A stretch of DNA of 64,000 nucleotides from positions 68,639,437 to 68,703,436 of the forward strand of contig NC_092091.1 of NCBI RefSeq assembly GCF_045679555.1, read 5' to 3'. A program made the position numbers and the translations under genes. Below, one piece after another: positions 55,716 through 64,000 of the stretch. The notes under the pieces are model-generated. The model did not search any database. It saw only the letters and a program-made list of their open reading frames with translations, and was not told the DNA's origin. Numbering within the stretch: position 1 is the stretch's first letter; every line of letters starts with the position of its first letter. Origin of the DNA: Salvelinus alpinus (taxonomy: Eukaryota; Chordata; Actinopteri; Salmoniformes; Salmonidae).

Positions 55716-56893
55716 TCAGTCACTCAGAGAATTCTCTTCAGATGAACCTCCATGCAAAGCCCGGACATAGGCTGAGAATACAGACGGGGGCATGAGGTAG
55801 TTGAGCACACTTCCATAACCTCTGGGAAACCAGCTCACGGGGTGGGGATGGCGTGCTGCAGCTCTCTGAGGGACAAAGAACATTGCTGGTGCAGGAGGGA
55901 AGCCATTTATGTTGGGGGCACCAGGCCTGATGGGTAGGTATGGGACAACTGGAACCTGATGTTGAGGAGCTCCCTTTGCCTTTCCCTTGTTTTTGTTATT
56001 GTCCAGGTGTGGGCTGCTGGTGGTAACTCCGGTCGGGGTTGGTTGAGTCTGAACATGAGGGTTTGGGAGGTCGTCCATGACTGATATGACCTTACATGGA
56101 GACTCGTCACGGTTGATGATGTCTATCTCAGCTGCATCGTTCATGCTCAGCAGTGTGTGAATAACATGTTCAGATTGCCCAGAATGCTGCTCTGAAAATA
56201 AACATTTGTGAGAAAGTTGTTTTTGTTGTCAATTATATAAATGCCACGAAGATCGACATAAGAGATCAATCATGTTTACTCAGTAGTCTTTAGCCTGGGA
56301 TCCAAGCTGAATATCACACCATGTCACACCATGATCAATATTCAGTTTGGATTCGAGGCTAGTCTGATTGTATAGATTTTTTGGGCTCACCTTGTCTGTC
56401 AAATCTCTGCACCTCTCATCTCCCCTTCTCCAGGTAGTCTCCCGTGGGAATTGCCCCTTGATCGGGCCAGGAAATGGGAGCCTCATCATTCCTCTCTGGA
56501 TGACATTCAAGACATTGTGAAAGTGATGCTAACACAGATTCATTTTAGTTCTGGACTAAAAATAATTCTAAATGGAAAATCTCCATAGAAAGTGCTTTTT
56601 AGTCCAGGACTAGGCTTAATCTGAAATTACCCCTGAATGTCCTGATCATCACTATCATTTCAAATGGCAAAAACTCTGAAATATTTTAAAACATATATAT
56701 TTTCACTCCATTTCCTCTAACAGTATATGACACTACGTCATCATAGCATTTTGAAGAGAAGATCTCTGATATTTCATGTTAGATATTTAATGAGAAGATT
56801 TCTAAAAAAATAAATACTTTACTTACCTGCAGAGAATACCTGGAGAGTAAGAAGGAGAGAGAAAATCACTGCTTCTGTTAGTTTGACTTCCAT
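55716..56893 (-). CDS. odaph: ODAPH-like small secreted phosphoprotein candidate, two exons
   Basis: Exon 1 (56893-56827) starts ATG and encodes a clear signal peptide (MEVKLTEAVIFSLLLTLQVF, cleaved near SA-EQ), ending GCA G|GTAAGT. Exon 2 (56191-55716) follows the acceptor tttattttcag and runs to the stop. Total 180 aa. The mature protein has an acidic segment (DAAEIDIINRDE), a lone Cys (SPCKVISV), a Pro/basic middle and a C-terminus GGSSEENSLSD containing S-x-E sites of the kind FAM20C phosphorylates. The human ODAPH tail (GSSSEES), its DCQIF segment and its location next to CDKL2-G3BP2-USO1 make orthology plausible. The intron is phase 1, unlike the phase-0 introns of SCPP genes. A TATA-like cttaaaagg lies at about 56927-56935 on the minus strand, about 35 bases above the ATG. 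The symbol is a proposal from synteny and motifs, not from an alignment. Confidence 0.6.
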
Positions 56894-57859
56894 TGTCAGA
56901 GGAACATGCTGAGATCTGTGCAGAGGCCTTTTAAGACAAGGAGTGGATCTGTCGGTCTCAGCGCCCTCTATAATTACTTTATTTCTGCAGATTTAGATGT
57001 TTTTATCCAGATGTCTGGCTGGAACAGATGTGTATTAGCATGTTATAATTACCCTCAGAGTACAATAACACCTGACTCAAACTCATAGCTACCAGACAGT
57101 TCCATCATTATATTGTGCAAAAGAGATTGTGATAAGTAAGCTCAAATGATAAGTAGGGTCTGGTCTGGGGCAATTTGTCTAAATATAAAGGTTAACTCTA
57201 TCTCCCTCTCTCTCTCTGACTGTGTGTGAGAGAGAAAGAGAGAGTGTCTGAGAGAGAAAGGCCATCAGATGCAACATGGGTTGCATACCAAACAGGTCCC
57301 ACTGTTCAGCTGGTCCCTATTGTGGACAGCATCTAGGTTAAATGGAAATGATATAAGCAGATAATATAAGCAGGCTACACCCGTTATATAAGCAGACCAT
57401 TATGTTCAAAATTGAACACGGAGAAGAAAAAAATACAGGTGCATGAATTTTCTATTTTCTTGATTTGTGAATTATTTTGCATGGAAAGAAGGGCATATTT
57501 GAAACCTTATTTGTTTCTTTACGTATCTGTCTTTTAATTAATGTGAATGTTTTGAAAATAATATTGTATAGAATACACACATTTTACAAACAAGTGGCGG
57601 TGTGGTAGAATCTCATTCCCCTTTAAAAAATTAGGCACTTGTCCTCTGATCAGCCACGTAGCGCCACGTCTCGGCGCTTGCGCATTGGCTAAATGTCACT
57701 CAAGTTCCGGGGTCGGTCCAGGAGGTTGTGTACAGTGTAAAAATCAACATTTAGACGCGTTTACATTATTACACAAGACCCATCACGGCAGAAAAAAATT
57801 CAAAGTTTCTTTAAGACTGTTGGAATTGCGAACAAATCCCCAAGAGGACGTCGATGACA
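56894..57859. promoter_or_regulatory. Head-to-head promoter region of the odaph-like gene and uso1
   Basis: 966 bases separate the two start codons. On the uso1 side, gccacgta (57653-57660) and gccacgtc (57663-57670) contain ACGTGGC cores in reverse, followed by a reverse CCAAT box attgg (57684-57688). A GA/CT-rich stretch lies at 57200-57260. On the odaph side is the TATA-like box noted above. The 57685-57960 frame overlapping the uso1 start is in a different frame and is not the gene. Confidence 0.5.
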
Positions 57860-60800
57860 ATGAATTTCTTCAGGGGAGTGATGGGTGGACAACCCGCTGG
57901 GCCACAGCCGACTGGAGCAGAGACGGTGAGAAACGAAACTCGTCTAGCATGTTAGGCTAACAAGTTAGCTAATGTCACACAACCTGGTGGACCGAATCTT
58001 AGGACAAGTGTGTGTAGTTAATAGTTGCTCGACAGGCAAATTAGTTCACTTTCACGTTTTCTAGGCTGAAAGACCGGTGTAGGCCTTGTAACAGTGCACT
58101 CAACCAGCCTCACGAGCACAGACATAATGTGTCAATCAATACAGTGATTGACACAAACATTTCTGCAGAGCTAGCTAGCTAAGCTGGTTAGCCCAATTGG
58201 CACAGGACAACAATTGAACGTGTGTAGCCTGCTCATATTCTTGAGCTATCAGCGTTTTTTGGGAAGAAAAAACTTGACATGACCTGCTGCCACTAAATGA
58301 GCAGATGTCTTCGTATGTGATAGTTTACATGCTTTGCATTCATCCAACTGTTTACTGTCATCTGGGAGAGACTATATGGCTACTTGGATTGCAGTTCACA
58401 AACCAAAAACACAGCCAAATTCCACGTGAATCCATTGGTTGTGAATGGATCTCTGCTGACATTCCTTTCGTGATGACAACATGGGAGGGGCTGCGTGACC
58501 TTGATATATTTAAGTCCCTTCACCCGTGCCAAACAAGAGAATGTGTGTGACATATCTCAGGCTGCTATCAAAAGAAGGCATTTCAATCTGAATGTTACAT
58601 ATCAATTAGTAATATATATATATGTATATATATATAGCTCTGTCATCAATCAATCAAATGTATTTATAAAGCACTTTTTACATAAGCAGATTTCACTAAG
58701 TGCTTATACAGATACCCAGCCTAAAACCCCAAAGAGCAAGCAATGCAGATGTAGAAGCATGGTGGCTAGGAAAAACTCCCTTGAAAGGCAGGAACCTAGG
58801 TAGAAACCTTGAGGTACCAGGCTCTGAGGGGTGGCCAGTCCTCTTCTCGCTGTGGCGGGGGGAGATTATAAGAGCACATGGCCATAAGACCAGATTGTTC
58901 TTCAAGATGTTCATAGATGACCAGCAGGGTCCAATAATAATCACAGTGGTTGTAGAGTGTCCAACAGGTCAACACCTCATGAGTAAATGCCAGTTGGCTT
59001 TTCAAAGCCGAGCATTGAGGTTGAGACAGCAGGTGCAGTAGAGAAGGAGGGAGGGAGACATGCCAACAGTGCATGAGACAGCCTATAGGGAGGAGGTCAA
59101 AGACCCGCAGTGTGGTGCCAGGACCACAACCTCTCCCTCAACGTCAGGAAGACAAAGGAGCTGATCGTGGACTACAGGAAACGGAGGGCCGAGCACGCCC
59201 CCATTCACATCAACAGGGCTGAGGTGGAGTGGGTCGAGAGCTTCAAGTTCGTCGGTGTTCACATCAGTAAGGATCTATCATGGTCCAAACACACCAACAG
59301 TCATGATGGAACAACAATGCCTCTTCGCCCTCAGGAAGCTGATAAGATTTGGCATGGGCCCTCATGCTCAAAGTTTCACCATTGAGAGCATCTTGACTGG
59401 CTACCTCACCGCTTGGTATGGCAACTGCTTGGCATCTGACCGCAAGGCGCTACAGAGGGTAGTGTGTACAGCCCAGTAAATCACTGGGGCCGAGCTCCCT
59501 GCCATCCAGGACCTTTATACCAGGCGGTGTCACAGGAAGGCCCTAAAAATTGTCCGACTCCACTTCAGCCACCTAAGTCAAGTCATAGACTGTTCTACCG
59601 CACGGCAAGCGGTACCGATTTACCAAGTCTGGAACCAGCAGGACCCTGACCAGCTTCTACCTTCAAGCCATAAGACTTCTAAATAGTTAACCCAATAACT
59701 ACCCGAACTATCTGCATTGACCCTTTTTGCACTAACTTTTTTGACTCATCACACACATTGCTATCCTATTACCTAGTCACTTTATTCCTAGGTATATGTA
59801 CATATCTACCTTAATTACCTCGTACCCATGCACATCAACTCGGTACTGGTACCCCGTGTATAGAGCCAAGTTATCGCTACTCATTGCGTATTTATTATTA
59901 CTTGTTCTTGCTTTTCTATTATTTTCTTTCTCTCTACATTGTTGGGAAGGGCCCGTAAGTAAGCACTTCACTGTTAGTCTACACCTGTTGTTTACGAAGC
60001 ATGTGACAAATAACATTTGATTTGGCTGAACTTAGATTGAACACATTGTCCTGAATCTGCAGTGGATGTAAGTCTATGTATCAGTACATGGTTGCAGGGG
60101 ATGGTAGGTAGCCTAGTGGTTAAGAGCGTTGGGCCAGTAAGCAAAAGGTTGCCGTTTTTTTGCCGGCGAAGCGGAAAAATCTGCCTTTCTGACCTTAAGC
60201 AAGGCAGTTAACTCCCAACAACTGCTACTCTGCTGCCGATGGCGTGGATGTCGACTATGCCAGCCCCCCGCACCTCTCTGATTCTGAGTAGTTGGGTTAA
60301 ATGAATGGATTCACTTGTGCAACTGACTAGGTATCCCCTATCAAATTATATTAGTCACATGTGCCGAATACAACCGGTGTAGACCTTACAGTGAAATGCT
60401 TACTTATGAGCCCCTAACCAACAATGCAGTTGTTGGTTAGGGGCTCATAAAATTAGGGGCTCATAAAATCAGGATTAGAATAAGAGATTAAAGTAACAAG
60501 TAATTAAAGAGCAGCAGTAAAATAACAATAGCGAGACTATATACAGGGGGCTACCGATACAGAGTCAATCTGTGGGGGCAACGGTTATTTGAGGTAGTAT
60601 GTACATGTAGGTAGAGTTATTAAAGTGACTATGCATAGATGATAGAAGAGAGTAGCAGTGGTGTGAAGAGGGAGGGGGGGGGCAATGCAAATAGTCTGGG
60701 TAGCCTTTTGACTAGATGTTCAGGAGTCTTATGGCTTGGGGGTAAAAGCTGTTTAGAAGCCTCTTGGACCTTGACTTGGCGCTCCGGTACCGCTTGCCGC

Positions 60801-63800
60801 GCGGTAGCAGAGAGAACAGTCTGACAAGGGTGGCTGGAGTCTTTGACAATCTTTAGGGCCTTCCTCTGACACCGCATGGTATAGGTCCTGGAGGGCAGGA
60901 AGCTTGGCCCCAGTGATGTACTGGGCCATTCGCACTACCTTCTGTAGTGCCTTGCGGTCAGAGGCTGAGCAGTTGCCATACCAGGCGGTGATCCAACCAG
61001 TCAGGATGCTCTCCATGGTGCAGCTGTAGATCCTTTCCCTTAACATGTTGTATTAACCATGAATTATTTTGATTGAACCACAGATCCATAAGCTGTGTGA
61101 CCGCGTGGCCTCCTCCACACTCCTGGAGGACCGCAGGGATGCTGTCCGAGCCCTTAAATCGCTCTCAAAGGTAGGAGACAATTGCATTAGGCTAATCTCT
61201 ATAGTTACACCATTGTTACACTGATGCACCATTGTTGTGTAACAATGGTACAATCATGACAATGACAATTGTTACTCATTATTGATAAATGCATGTTAAA
61301 GCATTCAGGCTGCAGAGACCGTTTATGATGAGCCTTATCTAAATATTAGATTTTCTCCTGTGCATTGTTTTAAGTGAACATCGCTAGAGTTCTCTTTTGA
61401 TGTTCGTTATCTTGTGAGCAGGGACACATCCCCTTATCACCCCTCACGCTGCGTACTCATCCTCAGGCTCTGTCTAAACAGTCTGGGATGGGCCCTGTCT
61501 CAATCTTCTTAAATCACCTCATTATTTCGCCACCTTTCCTCCATACACTGATCAGGAAAGAAAGACTGGGGAAAGGTAATGTAGGATTTCATGGGTTGCA
61601 CCTCTGTCACTTGGTCGTATCGTTGCCATTGTTATCGACTTTCTACAGATGCCGCAGCATATTGATGTCTGACAGATGGTTGTTTTTCTGAACGGGGGCT
61701 AATGACTTTTTCGTCAAATTTAAAATGAACGTTCCGAACAGTATTGTGACAAAATGTGCAACCCATGAATAAGGAGGGTACCTATTGGTTGGATCCTTGC
61801 GTTCACTGGTCCAGTTCTCTTTAAAAAAAAAAAAGCAGTGTTGAGGAAAAGAAGACAATTGTTGACATGCAGCCTTGCTGAAAACCTGTCTCATTCCTTC
61901 AGTCCCTACTCTCTACTGTATTAAAGGTCTAGAGACCTCTAGGCCATAACTGACTGACTGGCCACTAGCTGCCTCGTCAACCATGAGTAATGAGTTTATC
62001 AGGCATGAATAAGGGGTTTAGGGGCATGGGGTCACAGACAGACACAGACCAGGGAAAAACAACGCTAGCCAGAGAAACAGACCAGCTAGAGTTGGGAGTT
62101 GTTGAATTGCATTAGCTCTGTTTGGCCCCAGTAGGTTCTACTCAACGTTGAGGGGTAACTAATCACATAGGTTTGTCTTATCAGATCAGAGATGGCACAA
62201 AGCAAACCACTGTTATTTAACTCTGCTTTCAGAATGTATTATACTTATGCCTAAGGTCATGTGTGGAGCTTAAACGTGTATTGTAGACACGGGCGGTATA
62301 TCAACAGTTAGGGGGAGCACTGGGGCAAAACAGGCATAGCCTCGAGTTAAAGCAAAAGTCATATCCTCTCTGATCCAAGGGCTGCCTAGGGGGAAACAAT
62401 CACTTACTGTTCTCCTGACTTGACTGTTGGTTTTGATTTGTAGAAATATCGCTTGGAAGTTGGCACTCAGGCTATGGACCACCTGATTCACATACTGCAA
62501 ACTGACAGGTATGTTTTGTGTGTGTGTTTTTATGATTAAGAGCTTTATACTAATCCCTTGCCCTCCGCTGCTCTTTAGCACATTGTAAAAGTGTGGTGGG
62601 GTGATTTTAAGGCGAGCATTTTGCATGGTGCTCGGTCGTTGCTAAGAGTACTTAATATTTCAGGGACTTAGGGGATTAAAGCAGTGCTTGTTGTGTTGAT
62701 ATCCTACCCCTCCCATTTTCTGCAGGTCGGACTCTGAAATCCTTGGCTACGCTTTGGACACACTCTATAATATCATCTGCAACGATGAAGAGGAGGAACA
62801 AGGTGTTTAGGTGTTAAAAACCTAGTCCTCTTCCACAGAGGGTTGTGAACAGGCCCCAGAACTGTCAATAATTTAGTAATTTATCATAGAGCGGAACCTC
62901 TATTTTTAACTGCATGTTCAAAAACACGCTTCCTTTTTGGGAAAAATGCTTTTGAATGACAACAAGCAAGCCCTGTCCTAGTAACCATAGCATGTGTAAT
63001 TCAGTTCAATTACTGCCAATTAATTGGACTTCAAATCAAAATGGACCCTGTCGTCCTCTTCCATACTTGCCCCATTTCTCTTTCTCTCAATGTTAATTGC
63101 TAGATATGTAAAGATTGTCATCTCTCTCTTCTCTTCCATGTTATAACTCTACAGACGAATCTGAAGGTAAAACTCTTGTTTGTGCATGACGTCCCCCCCT
63201 AACCACTAGCGACGCTTCTTGTAAATGATATGCATCGTTCTTCTCCGCGGGTTGTTTTGATTTCTAGCTCTCCTGTGGTGCACAGTAGGTTGTTAGTCTG
63301 AAATGCAGTGCTTTGGCAGAACCCATTAACAAACACTAGGGATATATTTATGTATTGTGTACGAGTCGAATCGTCTGACTTGGATGGGGCTTCAATCTCT
63401 TGCACTCCCCCCTTCTTACAGACATGGCGGCCGCACCCCCTATCCCTGTCTCAGGGAAGCATAAGAACGTGCCTGTGTCTGGTCAGTACTAGCACTGTAG
63501 ACTAACTAGCCCTCACGGTGTGGTGACTCTTACTAGTCAACTGAACTAACCTCACTAAAATGTGTTGGACTGTGAAGTATGGTTTAATATAGTAATGACT
63601 GGGTGGTAATTACATGTCACTAATACCACTCCTACCTCAGCCTCTCTCCTGTCCTGCAGTGTTTCTCTTCCCATTGCTCTTCTTGTTTTCCTCACAATTA
63701 GCATATCTAGTCAAACGCAAATCGCTCTGCACAGGATGTTGGGACGAAGAAGTTTTGATTCCAAAAGAAGAATGTTAGATTCCAAAAGCATCCTCTTCCT

Positions 63801-64000
63801 CACAGTTGTACATTTTAAACCATGTTCACTGTGGTGAGGTTATTCTAGTATTACAGAACATCTCATCTGGTTGTTCTTGATGTGAAGTATTATATTTAGT
63901 CTAGAACCCTAGATAATTGAGTGTGTTTTCTATAATACGATGCTCCAGTACTTTTGTGTGCTTTTAGACTGGATGTGAACCAATTCACCGTGCCCTACCA
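57860..64000 (+). CDS. uso1: USO1/p115 vesicle tethering factor, 5' part (cut by window end)
   Basis: Peripheral Golgi protein that tethers COPI/COPII vesicles with GM130/giantin and Rab1. Exons seen: 57860-57925 ([20 protein letters not shown]...), 61084-61170 ([20 protein letters not shown]...), 62444-62508 ([20 protein letters not shown]), 62726-62800 approximately ([20 protein letters not shown], then EEEEQ with donor G|GTGTTT), a 12-nt exon 63155-63166 (reads DESE) and a 60-nt exon 63422-63481 ([20 protein letters not shown]). The first four match the N-terminal armadillo-repeat head of vertebrate USO1. The last two are flanked by cag acceptors and gtaaaa/gtcagt donors, are both phase 1-1 and keep the frame, so they look like cassette exons. 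Reading on past exon 4 would stop at once (EEEEQGV*). The remainder of the gene lies beyond 64000. Confidence 0.93.
58645..59045. mobile_element. Interspersed repeat (atcaatcaatcaaatgtatttataaagc type)
   Basis: A known common salmonid/teleost repeat: it starts with the atcaatcaa run and includes caaagagcaagcaatgcaga, ggaaaaactcccttgaaagg, accaggctctgaggggtggc and tgagacagcaggtgcagtag. It reads in the plus direction directly into a LINE RT fragment. Confidence 0.7.
59065..60022 (+). mobile_element. LINE 3' fragment, plus strand, uso1 intron 1
   Basis: Begins within RT ([10 protein letters not shown]), continues [40 protein letters not shown] and [20 protein letters not shown], and ends with the tail acaaataacatttgatttgg. 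Frameshifted. Same family as the copy at 27.3-29.3 kb. Confidence 0.9.
60085..60345 (+). mobile_element. tRNA-derived SINE-like repeat
   Basis: Head ggtaggtagcctagtggtta and gagcgttgggccagtaagca, with an A-box-like stretch, followed by aaggcagttaactcccaaca and a tail (gggttaaatgaatggattca). It lies in the spacer between two convergent LINE copies. Confidence 0.65.
60352..61045 (-). mobile_element. LINE 3' fragment, minus strand, uso1 intron 1
   Basis: The reverse-oriented tail starts near 60352 (tcaaattatattagtcacat). The minus-strand frame at 61046-60753 reads [20 protein letters not shown] and [20 protein letters not shown]. It faces the plus-strand copy at 59065-60022, tail to tail. It ends about 40 bases before the uso1 exon at 61084. 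Confidence 0.9.
61171..62443. other. uso1 intron 2, nothing further recognised
   Basis: Intron between exons ending 61170 and starting 62444. Contains a poly-A run at about 61820-61833 and no exon-like sequence or identified transposon. Confidence 0.5.
62509..62725. other. uso1 intron 3
   Basis: 217-bp intron. The donor gtatgt is followed by a short TG run (tttgtgtgtgtgttttt); the acceptor is ttttctgcag at 62725. Confidence 0.7.
62801..64000. other. uso1 introns around two small candidate exons
   Basis: Apart from the 12-nt and 60-nt exons at 63155 and 63422, I see no further exon before the window ends. Confidence 0.5.

Noticed and set aside
56280-56510. Extra exon of the odaph-like gene (76-aa minus ORF)
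   Set aside because: No convincing acceptor/donor pair, and exon 1 joins exon 2 in phase without it.
57653-57688. Classical ER-stress element (CCAAT-N9-CCACG)
   Set aside because: The CCAAT and CCACG parts are on opposite strands and the spacing is wrong; only the separate boxes are reported.
57685-57960. 91-aa ORF as the uso1 start
   Set aside because: It is in a different frame from the conserved [10 protein letters not shown] exon that starts at 57860 and runs through the splice donor.

Overview
The window is vertebrate nuclear DNA, almost certainly from a salmonid fish. The genes are intron-rich with GT-AG junctions. The introns are packed with Tc1/mariner-like transposons, hAT-like and foldback MITEs, tRNA-derived SINEs, and LINE copies whose tails end in runs like TTTGATTTGATTT, a mix typical of salmonid genomes. 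The species cannot be told from the sequence alone.

Layout, left to right. An intergenic stretch of about 4 kb carries a candidate promoter/first exon and a LINE remnant. Next is a complete abcg2 gene (plus strand, 15 coding exons, 4377-17253, 678 aa), a half-size ABC drug/urate/porphyrin exporter. It meets pkd2 tail to tail (minus strand, 15 exons, 33857-19476, 918 aa), a polycystin-2 TRP channel. This ABCG2-PKD2 convergent pair is also found in mammals. Between pkd2 and g3bp2 (34-44 kb) lie a possible decayed secreted-protein gene, a Tc1 element carrying a LINE insertion, and a broken Ty3/gypsy-type LTR element whose right end is replaced by a Tc1 fragment. Next is g3bp2 (plus, 11 coding exons, 46221-51176, 490 aa), an RNA-binding stress-granule scaffold with a 3 kb 3' UTR. 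A small two-exon secreted protein on the minus strand (56893-55716, 180 aa) resembles ODAPH, the odontogenesis-associated phosphoprotein. Head to head with it, uso1 (p115, the Golgi tether) begins at 57860 and runs off the right edge.

The exon structures of abcg2, pkd2, g3bp2 and uso1 were worked out by hand from splice sites, phase and my memory of the human proteins. All phases close and the three complete reading frames are intact, so these calls are firm. The genes are neighbours, not an operon, and act separately at the plasma membrane, cilium/ER, cytoplasmic RNP granules, extracellular matrix and Golgi.

I found no clearly novel molecular system. The observations most worth a second look are: (1) CA-repeat tracts just downstream of 5' splice sites in abcg2 and pkd2, always CA on the sense strand; (2) a 78-bp tandem triplication duplicating an abcg2 exon end with its splice donor; (3) the odaph-like gene; (4) the decayed secreted gene between pkd2 and g3bp2; (5) a 2A-like motif in a LINE; and (6) two altered functional motifs in polycystin-2.
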